Positions 35,547-44,552 of a DNA stretch of 64,000 nucleotides are shown here, in pieces; positions within the stretch are counted from its first letter, which is position 1; each line of letters starts with the position of its first letter. The notes beneath the pieces are model-generated. The model made no database searches. It was not told where the DNA came from and saw only the letters and a program-made list of their open reading frames with translations. Origin of the DNA: Desulfobaculum xiamenense (GTDB lineage Bacteria; Desulfobacterota; Desulfovibrionia; Desulfovibrionales; Desulfovibrionaceae); contig NZ_JAATJA010000001.1 of the NCBI RefSeq assembly GCF_011927665.1, positions 1,407,019 to 1,471,018 of the forward strand, written 5' to 3'. A program made the position numbers and the translations under genes.

Positions 35547-36823
35547 GCCTCGCACTGTTCGCCATCCTGCTGGTCCTCTTCCTGCTCAACGTACCCATCG
35601 CCATGGCCATCGGCGCAGCGACGGTGGGCGTCTTCGCCCTGCGCGGCGACGCGAGCCTCATGGTGGCCGTCAGCCGCATGTATGCCGGGGCGGACTCCTT
35701 TCCGCTCATGGCCGTGCCGCTATTCATGATCGCCGGTCAGATCATGGAAGCTGGCGGCATCTCGCGGCGCATCGTCGCCTTCGCCGAGTCGCTGGTGGGC
35801 TGGCTGCCTGGCGGACTGGCCGCCGTGTCCATCGTTTCCGCCATGTTCTTTGGCGGCATCTCCGGCTCCGCTGCGGCGGACACCGCCGCCGTGGGCGGCA
35901 TGCTCATCCCGGCCATGGCCCGAAACGGCTACCCGCGCGGATTCGCCGGTGCAGTGCAGGCGGCTGGCGGCTCCATCGGCGTCATCATCCCCCCGAGCAT
36001 CCCGATGATCGTCTTCGGCTTCCTGACCGGGGCGAGCATCGGCAAGCTCTTCGCGGCGGGCATTCTGCCGGGCCTGCTCATGGGCGTATCGCTGGTGGGC
36101 ATGGCCGTCTATCTGTCGCGACGCGAGGGCATCGGGCTTCGCGAGCGCAGGAGCTTCTCCATCAGAAACATGCTGCGCAGCGCACGCTCCGCGCTGTGGG
36201 CGCTCGGCGCGCCAACCATCATCCTTGGCGGCATTCTCGGCGGCGTGTTCACGGCCACGGAATCGGCGGCCATCGCAGTGATCTACGCGCTGCTCGTGGG
36301 CATGTTCGTTTACCGAGAACTGCGCCCATCCGCGCTGCCGCGCCTGTTCATCCACGCCTCCATCACCGCTGGCGTGACCATGTTCATCATCGCGCAGGCC
36401 ACTGCCTTCTCATGGCTGTTGACCATTGAGCAGATACCCCAGACGCTGTCGGCGGCCATTCTCTCCGTCACGAACAACCCGGTGGCGCTGCTTCTGCTGG
36501 TGAACCTCGTCCTGCTGGTGGCTGGCACCTTCGTGGAAACCACCGCCGCGCTCATCCTGCTCGTGCCGGTCATCGTGCCCATGCTCCCGGCGCTGGGCAT
36601 CGACCTCGTGCACCTCGGCACCATCGTGGTGGTCAACCTCGCCATCGGCATGCTCACCCCGCCGCTCGGCATCTGTCTCATCGTCTCATGCGGCATCGCG
36701 GGGACGCGTCTGGCGGACATCAGCCTGCGCGTAATGCCCTTCCTGCTGGTTCTGTTGGCGGACCTCGCGCTGGTCACGTTCTGGTCGCCGCTCACGACAC
36801 TGCTTCCGCGCCTGATAGGTTGA
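35543..36823 (+). CDS. dctM: TRAP transporter large permease (DctM family)
   Basis: 426 residues with about twelve helices and the family signatures AVPLFMIAGQIMEAGGI, FFGGISGSAAADTAAVG and IIPPSIPMIVFG. It is the Na+-driven membrane component of a TRAP transporter. It overlaps dctQ by four bases. No binding-protein gene is adjacent; the nearest is a dctP-like gene at 30-31 kb on the opposite strand. Confidence 0.95.
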   Translation: MSLALFAILLVLFLLNVPIAMAIGAATVGVFALRGDASLMVAVSRMYAGADSFPLMAVPLFMIAGQIMEAGGISRRIVAFAESLVGWLPGGLAAVSIVSAMFFGGISGSAAADTAAVGGMLIPAMARNGYPRGFAGAVQAAGGSIGVIIPPSIPMIVFGFLTGASIGKLFAAGILPGLLMGVSLVGMAVYLSRREGIGLRERRSFSIRNMLRSARSALWALGAPTIILGGILGGVFTATESAAIAVIYALLVGMFVYRELRPSALPRLFIHASITAGVTMFIIAQATAFSWLLTIEQIPQTLSAAILSVTNNPVALLLLVNLVLLVAGTFVETTAALILLVPVIVPMLPALGIDLVHLGTIVVVNLAIGMLTPPLGICLIVSCGIAGTRLADISLRVMPFLLVLLADLALVTFWSPLTTLLPRLIG

Positions 36824-36917
36824 GATATCGAAACATCAGACGCACGACGGTTGACATGACAGCCCGCGTGCAGTTCAATCGTCCGAGAATCCCCGCCCGC
36901 AAAACGGAGGTCCGGAC

Positions 36918-37919
36918 ATGCACACCACCACCGCGGACGTTCAGGAGCTGAAGCTGCTGGCCGACCTCGCACGCATGACGCAGACCAGCGCATCGCGTCA
37001 GGACCTCGTCGACTCCGCAACGTGGGTTCTACCGAGGCTTCTCGCCGACTCCCACGGAGACCTCCACCTGAACGCCGAACCGGGCGGCCCATTGCAGACG
37101 GCATGCCGCTGGGGACAAGCTCCGGCCGAATGGCACATCCCGCCGACGGGCTGCCCCGCGCTGACCGTGGCCCACCCCGTCGGGTGCGACAGCCGCAGCA
37201 CCCCGGCCTGCGCGCACATCTGCCCGGACGCGACGCAAGCCCACTACTGCGTGCCCCTCGTCTGCGGGACAGACATCCACGGACTCCTACGTATCGGCGA
37301 TGCACTGCCCGATAAGGACATCATGCACCACCGCAGCCTCACAGCATCGGGACTGCTCGCCATGGGACTGACGATCCACACCCTGCGCGGCCGCCTGCGT
37401 ACGGAAGCCATGACCGATCCACTCACCGGCCTCTTCACCCGCCGCTACCTCGAAGAAACCTTCTCCCGCGAGCGCAGCCGCGCGCAACGAGCGCAACGCT
37501 GCATCGGTGTCGTGCTCACGGACATCGACCGGCTGGGCGAAATCAACGAACGCTTCGGCCCGTCTGCGGGGGACACAGTCGTGCGCGAGGTGGGGGTGCT
37601 GCTCGGCGCTTCGGTGCGCGGGTCGGACCTCCCCTGCCGCGACGAGGGCGGCGCGTTCCTGCTCTTGGTCATCGACAGTTCCCACAACGACACACTGAAC
37701 AGGGCCGAGGAACTACGCCACGCCGTGGAACGGCTGGACATCACACATCTGGGGCGGAAAATCGGCGCAATGGGCATTTCGGCAGGGGTGGCCACATTCC
37801 CGGACCACGGGCACGAGCTGGACGACCTGATCGCCGCATGCAGGCAGGCCCTCGCACGCGCCAAGAAATCGGGCCGCAACCTCGTCTTCGGCGTAGACTC
37901 CCCGCCCCTCTCGCGCTGA
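36918..37919 (+). CDS. GAF-like plus degenerate GGDEF protein
   Basis: 333 residues, GGAGG before the ATG. The N-terminal ~150 residues look like a GAF-type sensor with several Cys (GCPALTVAHPVGC, CAHICPD). The C-terminal domain begins with MTDPLTGLFTRRYLE and has the GGDEF-domain layout, but the active-site motif is E243-G-G-A-F247 (R241-D-E-G-G-A-F) rather than G-G-D/E-E-F, so cyclase activity is unlikely. It may bind GTP or c-di-GMP as a signal sensor. Confidence 0.85.
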   Translation: MHTTTADVQELKLLADLARMTQTSASRQDLVDSATWVLPRLLADSHGDLHLNAEPGGPLQTACRWGQAPAEWHIPPTGCPALTVAHPVGCDSRSTPACAHICPDATQAHYCVPLVCGTDIHGLLRIGDALPDKDIMHHRSLTASGLLAMGLTIHTLRGRLRTEAMTDPLTGLFTRRYLEETFSRERSRAQRAQRCIGVVLTDIDRLGEINERFGPSAGDTVVREVGVLLGASVRGSDLPCRDEGGAFLLLVIDSSHNDTLNRAEELRHAVERLDITHLGRKIGAMGISAGVATFPDHGHELDDLIAACRQALARAKKSGRNLVFGVDSPPLSR

Positions 37920-37944
37920 ACGCACGACGAGGCGGGGAACCCCG

Positions 37945-38889
37945 CTAACGAAACAGATCCACAGTGAAGGTGTCGATGCCGATCATGACGGCGACATCGA
38001 AAAGGACGGCGGCAAGCGCAATGACGCCCCAGCCGACGCGCCGCACACGCTCCGGCCGAAAGGCCATGTGACGACGCAGATGGCGAAAGGCCGCCGCGAC
38101 CACGTCGCACGCCACGGCAAAAGGCGGAAAACCGAGAAAGCCCAGAATGGGCATCTCGAAGACATGCAGCACGTCCACGAAGGGCACGGTGTAGTACCAC
38201 TTGGCCCCGGCCCGGAAATTCCAGCATTCCCACAGCCCGCCGCAGATCAGCCCCGCAGCGAGCGCCAAGAGCAGCCTGCGCGGACGCCCCGTGGCCAGAA
38301 GCCGCAGGTGCGAGCGCGCCCCGCACGCGTACAGCCACGGTTCCAGCAGGAATATCGGCGCACCCCACACGAGGGGAAAGAAGTACCTCGGCCACGCAAG
38401 CGGCAGGACCAGACACGCCACCCCAAGGGCGACCATCGGCCAACGCAGGCGCGAAGCGTTGCCAAGCTCCTTCCACGTCACATCCTCCCACAGCCCGAAG
38501 TACTCCAGAAAACGCCCGGTGACGGACAATGCGGGAAGCACCGTGGCATAGGCGAGAACGTACCCCGTCCAGCGCACGGGAAGCGATGCGGGAACGCCGA
38601 TGTAGTGCCAGTTGCCCAGCCGGAAATTCACGGCCTCGAAGGCCAGCCACAGCGTCAGCGACAGCGGCAGGGACAGCCAGAAGCTGCGCGGGCGCTCATA
38701 GAGCGTGGAGAACCCGCCCATAAGCGTCAACAGCGATTCCATCCCGAAGATATAGGGCCACCACGCGAACAGGAAGAAATGCGTATGGAACGGCTCCATG
38801 CGAAAACTCATGCCTGCGGCGGCAGAGCAGAATACCGCCAGCGAGATCGCCAGCACGACGACGGCCACGGCGTTTCTCGACAGGTTCAT
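37945..38889 (-). CDS. Polytopic membrane protein of unknown function
   Basis: 314 residues with about nine hydrophobic segments, ATG at 38889 with GGAGGG upstream. Conserved-looking polar motifs (F-E-A-V-N-F-R-L-G-N-W and G-L-W-E-C-W-N-F-R) lie at helix ends, a pattern seen in DUF-type membrane enzymes. A small hairpin (GCGGGG/CCCCGC) abuts the stop. It is followed downstream by the degenerate GGDEF gene on the other strand, and starts 28 bases after the dehydrogenase gene, so the two may be one operon. Confidence 0.7.
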   Translation of the reverse strand: MNLSRNAVAVVVLAISLAVFCSAAAGMSFRMEPFHTHFFLFAWWPYIFGMESLLTLMGGFSTLYERPRSFWLSLPLSLTLWLAFEAVNFRLGNWHYIGVPASLPVRWTGYVLAYATVLPALSVTGRFLEYFGLWEDVTWKELGNASRLRWPMVALGVACLVLPLAWPRYFFPLVWGAPIFLLEPWLYACGARSHLRLLATGRPRRLLLALAAGLICGGLWECWNFRAGAKWYYTVPFVDVLHVFEMPILGFLGFPPFAVACDVVAAAFRHLRRHMAFRPERVRRVGWGVIALAAVLFDVAVMIGIDTFTVDLFR

Positions 38890-38917
38890 GCCCGGCCCTC
38901 CATCGCTTCCACGCGGC

Positions 38918-39805
38918 TCATCGCGTCCCATCCCCGGACAGTGCCTCCAGCACGCCCATGACGGCGGCGACGTCCATGTCCGACCGACCGCGCGCGCATG
39001 CGGCACGGTAGAGTTGCGACACGGCGTTGGCAGCGGGTGTTGCCGCGCCCGCTGCTGCGGCGGTGTCGAGGATGGCCCGCATGTCGCGGTCCATGTTGCG
39101 CAGGGCGAACTGCGCCGGATAGGCCCCGGTGCGCAGCATGTCCTGCTTCGCGGCGAAGAGGTCGCAAGCCAGCGGCCCGGAATCGAGCACGTCGAAGAGC
39201 GTGGCGTCATCCAGCCCGCCGCGTCGCCCAAAGTTCAGCATCTCGCCCACACCCTCCATCATCACGCCCAGAAGCAGATTCACGACCATCTTGGCCATGG
39301 CTCCCTGCCCTTGTGCTCCGCAGTGGATGACCTTGCGCCCCATGGTCAGGAAAAGCGGCCGCAGGGCGTCGACCACTTCGGCAGGACCGCCCGCCAGCAC
39401 CACCAGCCGCCCCTCCTCGGCGGGTCTCCGCGAGCCGGACACCGGCGCATCCACACAGGCCACGCCAAGTGGGCGCAGGCTCGCCGCGATCTCACGAGCG
39501 TAGGCCGGGGCCATGGTGCCCATATTCACGAAGACCGAGTGCGGTCCCATGCCGCGCGCGCAGCCGTCCTCACCCGTCAGCAACGCCAGCACGGCCTCCG
39601 GTCCCGGCACCATGGTCACCACCACGTCGGAGCGCTCGGCGAGCTCGCGCGGCGTGGCGGCAACGAATGCCCCCAGTTCGCGCAGCATGGCGCACTTCTC
39701 CCGCGTCCGGTTGTAGACCGTCAGCGGATAGCCATTCCTCAATATGTTCTCGGCCATGGGACGGCCCATCGTGCCAAGGCCCATGAACCCGATTCGCTTC
39801 TTCAT
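38918..39805 (-). CDS. NAD(P)-dependent beta-hydroxyacid dehydrogenase
   Basis: 295 residues from the ATG at 39805, with GAGGATG upstream. It belongs to the 3-hydroxyisobutyrate/6-phosphogluconate-like family: Rossmann motif GFMGLGTMGRPMAENIL, substrate-site DAPVSGSRRPAEEG and catalytic Lys in G-Q-G-A-M-A-K. It should oxidise a beta-hydroxy acid (for example tartronate semialdehyde or hydroxyisobutyrate) with NAD(P). Specificity cannot be assigned. The membrane-protein gene follows 28 bases downstream. Confidence 0.92.
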   Translation of the reverse strand: MKKRIGFMGLGTMGRPMAENILRNGYPLTVYNRTREKCAMLRELGAFVAATPRELAERSDVVVTMVPGPEAVLALLTGEDGCARGMGPHSVFVNMGTMAPAYAREIAASLRPLGVACVDAPVSGSRRPAEEGRLVVLAGGPAEVVDALRPLFLTMGRKVIHCGAQGQGAMAKMVVNLLLGVMMEGVGEMLNFGRRGGLDDATLFDVLDSGPLACDLFAAKQDMLRTGAYPAQFALRNMDRDMRAILDTAAAAGAATPAANAVSQLYRAACARGRSDMDVAAVMGVLEALSGDGTR

Positions 39806-39961
39806 GTCATCCTCTCGATATTGCCATTTTCCGGCGGCGTACCCGGTGTGCATACCCTGCCGCCGCCCCCTTGACCAGCCCGGAGCGCATCCCGGGCATT
39901 GCCTTTTGTAACGAGTTGGGGTTTCATCGGGGATACCACAACCGGCAGGGAGAGGTACACG

Positions 39962-41404
39962 GTGGATACGGCAATCGGCAAGACGGCAGAACGCGTCCTC
40001 GTGGTGGACGACAATCCCGTGATCTGCGAGGCGCTGGCCATGGCCCTCACGGATGAGGGCTTCGACGCCACGCCCCGCTTCGGCGTGCAGGAAGCGCTGA
40101 CCGCCGCGCGGGGGGCGGACTTCGCCCTCGCCTTTGTGGACGTGCGCCTTCCGGGCATGAGCGGCATGGAGCTGGCGGTAAAGCTTCGCGAGCTGCTCCC
40201 CGCCCTCGAACTCGTGTTCATCAGTGCGGCAGGAACCACCAACGACCTCATCCGCGCCATGCAAACCGGGGCCTTCGACTACATCCTCAAGCCCTTCACG
40301 CCCGACAGTCTGCGCCTCACCCTCGAACGCTATCGCGAACGTCGCGCCCTCAAGCGCCGTCTTGAACTTGCAGAACAGCGCCACACCACGCTGCTGCACA
40401 GCATCCCCCTCGTCATCTACAGCCTGCGCGAGGATCTCTCGCTAAGCTTCATCAACCACGCGGCACGGCTCGTTCTCGGCTTCACCCCGGAAGAGGCCAT
40501 GAGCACTCCGAACTGGTTTATCGAACGCGTCAGCCAGCAGGACCGCCCCCGCGTGAGCGAGACGCTCCGACACGCCTTTGCCAGCCACGAACCCCTTTCC
40601 GTGGAATGTCGGCTGACCCACCGCCAGGGTTTCGACGTGCACGGCTACGTGAAAACCATGCCCGCCACGCAATCCGCCACTGACGAAGCGGGCACCCGGC
40701 ATCTCGACGGCATCTTCATGGACATCACCGAACGCGTGCATCTCGAACGCCTCACCGCACAGGACGCGCGGCTCTCGACCATTGGCGCGATCTCCGACGA
40801 GGTGGCCCACGAAATCAGAAACCCGCTGATGGCCATTGGCGGATTCGCCCGCAGGCTGCACGCCAAGGCCCCCGATATGCCAGAGACGGAAATCATTCTG
40901 CGCGAATCCCTGCGCCTCGAAAAACTCCTCGACCGCATCCGAGGCTACCTCGACCCCATGCCGATCACGACGCAACCCGCCAACATCCACGATATCCTGA
41001 CGGGCTGCATTGGCACACATCTACCCGTACTCGAACAGTCCGGCGTCGAGGTGGTGGTCGATATCGCGGAGGTTCTGCCACAGGCGCTGGCCGATCCGGA
41101 TGCCCTGTGCCGCGTGCTCGGCATCCTGCTCGGCGATGCGGCCAAGACGCTCGCGCACGGTCGGGAGCTGACCATCCGCGCCCTCTACACGCCAAAATCC
41201 GTGTTCATCAGAGTCAGCTACGCCCTCGCCGACCAGCGCGACATGAACCCCGAGCGACTGGACCTGCCCTTCGAGGATGGCGGTCTGGGCCTGCCGCTGT
41301 GCTACCGCCTCGTCAAACAGATGGGCGGACTCATGACCATGACGCGGGAAAACGGTAGCGCGGCCTTCACCATCAACCTCAACCGCCTCCCACCCGCCGT
41401 CTGA
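39962..41404 (+). CDS. Hybrid REC-PAS-histidine kinase, ATPase site degenerate
   Basis: 480 residues from a GTG at 39962 (GGGAGAGG upstream). It has a receiver domain (acidic pair Asp16-Asp17, phosphoacceptor Asp60, Lys in LKPF), a PAS domain (~140-265) and HisKA with His283 in HEIRNPL. The HATPase domain has GLGLPL but the N-box reads G-D-A-A-K-T where N-A is expected, and the D-x-G-x-G box is not visible. It may therefore be a phosphotransfer sensor rather than an active kinase. No partner is adjacent. Confidence 0.83.
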   Translation: MDTAIGKTAERVLVVDDNPVICEALAMALTDEGFDATPRFGVQEALTAARGADFALAFVDVRLPGMSGMELAVKLRELLPALELVFISAAGTTNDLIRAMQTGAFDYILKPFTPDSLRLTLERYRERRALKRRLELAEQRHTTLLHSIPLVIYSLREDLSLSFINHAARLVLGFTPEEAMSTPNWFIERVSQQDRPRVSETLRHAFASHEPLSVECRLTHRQGFDVHGYVKTMPATQSATDEAGTRHLDGIFMDITERVHLERLTAQDARLSTIGAISDEVAHEIRNPLMAIGGFARRLHAKAPDMPETEIILRESLRLEKLLDRIRGYLDPMPITTQPANIHDILTGCIGTHLPVLEQSGVEVVVDIAEVLPQALADPDALCRVLGILLGDAAKTLAHGRELTIRALYTPKSVFIRVSYALADQRDMNPERLDLPFEDGGLGLPLCYRLVKQMGGLMTMTRENGSAAFTINLNRLPPAV

Positions 41405-41484
41405 ACCGTACCGGGTGACAAACCCGCCCCTTCCACTGTACCATCAGGGAAAATCAGCATTCCACCGCAACGACGGAGCGTCCC

Positions 41485-42225
41485 ATGACACTCTATCCGC
41501 AGATACTTGGCGTGTACTCCATGACCAAGTCAACGGATGTCGGCCACGGAACCACGCAAGGCCATCACACCCAGACCACCTACTGGTACGTCCGCAGGCT
41601 CGACGACGACACCTACGAGGTGCAGCCGCTCAACGCCCGACACGTCCCGTCCGGGCTTCGCAACGCCCTGTCCAAAGGTGACTTCATCACCGTCTACGCG
41701 CCGGAGCCACGCTTCTACGAGCAGCGCACCATCCCGGCCCTCAAATCCTTGCGGGACAAAATCCAAAAGGGCGAGGAGCACTACGCGCAGGGCAAGCTCG
41801 ACGACGCCGAACGCGAATTCCTCAAGGCGCTCATGATCGACGAGCTCAACGTCGAGGCGAACATGGGCATCGGCTCGGTGTATGCAGACAAGGGAGAATT
41901 CCAGAAGGTCAGCAAGGTTCTGGACATCCTGCTCAATCAGGACGCCAGCTTCGTGGAGGAACAGCGCGTGCGCTTCAACCGCTTCGGCATGAGCCTGCGC
42001 AAACAGGGCATGCACGAAGAGGCGTTGCGCTACTACAGCAAGGCACTGGAATACAACGATAAGGATGAGAACTTACACTTCAACATCGCACGCGCCTATT
42101 TCGATACAGGACGCAAGGATGAGTGCATCACCCATATCAAGGCAGCCCTAACCATCGCCCCAGACATGGAACCAGCCGCAAAATTCCTGCGCTACGTCGA
42201 AAAACGCGGCATTACAAACAAATAG
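41485..42225 (+). CDS. Tetratricopeptide repeat protein
   Basis: 246 residues, no signal peptide. After an N-terminal ~80-residue region come TPR-like repeats (GEEHYAQGKLDDAEREFLKAL; GSVYADKGEFQKVSKVLDIL; GMSLRKQGMHEEALRYYSKAL; ARAYFDTGRKDECITHIKAA). It probably acts as a cytoplasmic protein-protein scaffold. The start may be 41485 (GGAG upstream) or the in-frame ATG at 41521. A terminator follows. The neighbouring REC-PAS kinase, 80 bases upstream, may be functionally linked. Confidence 0.82.
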   Translation: MTLYPQILGVYSMTKSTDVGHGTTQGHHTQTTYWYVRRLDDDTYEVQPLNARHVPSGLRNALSKGDFITVYAPEPRFYEQRTIPALKSLRDKIQKGEEHYAQGKLDDAEREFLKALMIDELNVEANMGIGSVYADKGEFQKVSKVLDILLNQDASFVEEQRVRFNRFGMSLRKQGMHEEALRYYSKALEYNDKDENLHFNIARAYFDTGRKDECITHIKAALTIAPDMEPAAKFLRYVEKRGITNK

Positions 42226-42282
42226 ACACCATCTACGCCATTACTGCTTCCACCGTGGCACATATAATGCTAGTATTCCCCA

Positions 42283-42310
42283 AAAGCTGTTTGCAATGTG
42301 GCAGCTTTTT
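42283..42310 (+). terminator. Rho-independent terminator
   Basis: AAAGCTG/CAGCTTT arms with a 12-base loop followed by TTTTT, downstream of the TPR gene. Confidence 0.7.
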
Positions 42311-42322
42311 CCTCCTTGATGC

Positions 42323-42421
42323 AGGCGGCCCGGTCCCCCAACCAGGCCGCCTCTTCAATTCGCAAACCAGCCGCCCACGCGAAGATGCCGGAGCGTCCGA
42401 TGAACGCTCCGGCATCTTCGC
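42323..42421. terminator. Two tandem long hairpins between convergent genes
   Basis: First hairpin 42323-42352 (AGGCGGCC/GGCCGCCT). Second 42379-42421 is a perfect 18-base inverted repeat (GCGAAGATGCCGGAGCGT and complement) with a 7-base loop. They lie between the TPR gene and the gene ending at 42452, and probably act as terminators in both directions. Confidence 0.6.
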
Positions 42422-42451
42422 AGGTTCGCCCTGATTTCAATTCCATCCGCC

Positions 42452-43333
42452 CTACCGAAACACCTCGCCCGTCCCGACAATGCCTGCGCAGTTGCAATCC
42501 CCGCCGTAACGCTGACTGTAGCCAAGCCGCGTGCGCTTGCAGGTCACCACCCCATCGCGCAACACGATCCAGATGCCGCCGTAATACCAGCATTCATACA
42601 GGCTCCCGCCCGCACGGTTCTGACGGCTCGCGCGGGCCGTGCCAAGCAGGGAAACCACGTCGTCGCGCGTCATCCCCGCCTCGACGAAGCGCATGGCCTG
42701 CTCGCCGAGGAGTGCGGCATCCTCCACGCGACGGTCATGTTCGGCCTGCACCTCCTCAAGACTGCGCAGCACCTGCGCCTGTTCCCGCCGAAACTCGGGG
42801 AGTTCCTCGGGCTGAGCCTCGCCAATGCGGCGCTGAAGGTCGATGGCCCGGTCTTCGAGAGCCCGTGCGGCGTCGGCCCGGCGGGTCACCTCCTCAAGGG
42901 CGCTGCGCTCGCGCGCGGCACGTTCCAATCCGCGCGAAAGGTCTTCCGGATTCACCTCGGCCCGTACCTTCACCCGCACGGCAAACGCTCCGTCGCGCAG
43001 CAGGAATTCTTCCTCCACAATCTCCACGCGCATGGTCGCCGCGGCATAGGTACGCACCTCGTCGCGGGTCAGGGCAAATTCGCTCATGCCCGTCATCACC
43101 TCAACATGCGTGCCCACCCGCTCCGCCACCTTGCGCTTGGCCTCCAGAAAAGCGATGCGGAGCGCCTCCGCGCGGGTGTCGTTGTCGCCCATCACGTAAA
43201 TATGCTCCGCTTCCAGTAGCTCCGGCCCCACGGTCCCAGCGCCGAAACATGGCGACACGAATGCAAACATCACGAGCAATACGCAATGCATACCAATCCA
43301 TTTCAGCCATTCTGTACGCTTGTGGTGATTCAT
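42452..43333 (-). CDS. Exported protein with SmpA/BamE-like C-terminus
   Basis: 293 residues from ATG 43333 (weak ribosome site; 43291 also possible). The signal peptide core is MHCVLLVMFAFVSP, cleaved after FGA. An N-terminal LPP20/FlgT-like region (~35-130: AEALRIAFLEAKRKVAERVG) precedes a Glu/Arg-rich coiled coil (~135-215). A C-terminal segment (G-M-T-R-D-D-V-V-S-L-L-G ... W-Y-Y-G-G-I-W-I-V) resembles SmpA/BamE lipoprotein folds. It is probably a periplasmic or outer-membrane-linked protein. Function is not established. Confidence 0.65.
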   Translation of the reverse strand: MNHHKRTEWLKWIGMHCVLLVMFAFVSPCFGAGTVGPELLEAEHIYVMGDNDTRAEALRIAFLEAKRKVAERVGTHVEVMTGMSEFALTRDEVRTYAAATMRVEIVEEEFLLRDGAFAVRVKVRAEVNPEDLSRGLERAARERSALEEVTRRADAARALEDRAIDLQRRIGEAQPEELPEFRREQAQVLRSLEEVQAEHDRRVEDAALLGEQAMRFVEAGMTRDDVVSLLGTARASRQNRAGGSLYECWYYGGIWIVLRDGVVTCKRTRLGYSQRYGGDCNCAGIVGTGEVFR

Positions 43334-43386
43334 GCCAGTACGGCATGCAAGACACGGTCCGGAACCAACACGAATAGCACGACGGC

Positions 43387-44229
43387 TCACAGCGTGATTT
43401 CCATATCCTGCGCCATGGCGAAGCATTCCATATCCACACCTTTCTCATCAAGAATGCGTCGGCAATCGGCGACAAGCTCATCGACTGCGTCGTCCGATCG
43501 TTCCTGATTGATGTGGAACAATCCGAAGCGCTTGACCCCGGCGCGAATGGCGAGGTCCAGGGCGTGGTGATACACGGAATGCCCCCACCCGCGGGTCAGG
43601 GCCTCGTACTGCTCAAGGGAATACTCCGCATCATGCACGAGCAGGTCCGCACCACGCGCGAACTCCACATAGTCGTCGAACGCGAGGCCGCCGTCATGAG
43701 CGAAATCCAGCTCGTTGTCCGTCAGGAAGACAAAGGACCGCCCCTTTTCCTCGAAGCGGTACCCAAGCCCCTTGTTCGGATGATTAACGGGAATAGAGGT
43801 GATGCGCATGTCCGAGATGCGGATGTCCAAATCGCACGCGTCCACATGCGTAAGCGAAGACAAAAGCGCCTTGTACGGCACCGGAAAATACGGCGCGCAC
43901 ATGACACCTTCCAGCAGGCTGGCCATGGTGCCCATGCCAAACGGACATCCGTAGATAGCCATCTTCGTCTTCGGGGAATAGACAGGCTTAAAGAATGGCA
44001 GCCCCTGCACGTGATCCCAGTGCAGGTGCGTGAACAGCAGCGTATACTCGAAGCGTCCTTCGGCGAGCATGCGATTGCCGAGACGGCGCATCCCGGAACC
44101 GGCATCGACAATGATGATGTCATCCCGGGACGAGCGAACCTCCATGCAGGTCGTATCTCCGCCATACCGGACGTACTCCGGACCGGAGACGGGTATCGAC
44201 CCTCTGGATCCCCAGCATCGTATGTACAT
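43387..44229 (-). CDS. MBL-fold metallo-hydrolase
   Basis: 280 residues from the ATG at 44229 (GGAGGG upstream). It carries the beta-lactamase-like zinc motif THLHWDH and further metal ligands in V-N-H-P-N-K, H-D-A-E-Y and H-I-N-Q. It is similar to the RNase Z/phosphodiesterase-like branch (CWGSRGSIPV start, cAMP-phosphodiesterase type). The substrate may be a phosphodiester, but this cannot be decided here. It is convergent to no gene and ends 54 bases from the SmpA-like gene start. Confidence 0.87.
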   Translation of the reverse strand: MYIRCWGSRGSIPVSGPEYVRYGGDTTCMEVRSSRDDIIIVDAGSGMRRLGNRMLAEGRFEYTLLFTHLHWDHVQGLPFFKPVYSPKTKMAIYGCPFGMGTMASLLEGVMCAPYFPVPYKALLSSLTHVDACDLDIRISDMRITSIPVNHPNKGLGYRFEEKGRSFVFLTDNELDFAHDGGLAFDDYVEFARGADLLVHDAEYSLEQYEALTRGWGHSVYHHALDLAIRAGVKRFGLFHINQERSDDAVDELVADCRRILDEKGVDMECFAMAQDMEITL

Positions 44230-44552
44230 CGCCCTCCACCCCGGATTCACGCCGCGGCACGGATGAACGAACATTCATGGCTGTCGGCCGAAACCAAACA
44301 CAACCTGCCTCGCTTGACTCTAGACGAAATACACGGGCATTACAATGCGTTTGCGCATTTCAGGTGGCAACCGCCCCTCATCATTTCATGGCAATCCGCA
44401 AAAAGGCCGCCAGCACCAGAAAATATCCGAAATCAACAAAACGCACTGGATACTGCATACGCAAAATCTCTTGCGCATCTCACGTCCTTCATTATCATTG
44501 GTTTAATACACCACAGATGGCCACCAATCTTCCGCAAAGCGGAGCACACGCC
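44230..44552. other. AT-richer divergent interval with candidate promoter
   Basis: About 320 bases between the divergent MBL and Hpt genes. Open frames here lack ribosome sites. A sigma70-like element for the Hpt gene lies at 44471-44498. Confidence 0.45.
44471..44498 (+). promoter_or_regulatory. Candidate sigma70 promoter of Hpt gene
   Basis: TTGCGC, 16-base spacer, TATCAT, 55 bases before the Hpt start codon. Both boxes match consensus at most positions. Confidence 0.45.
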
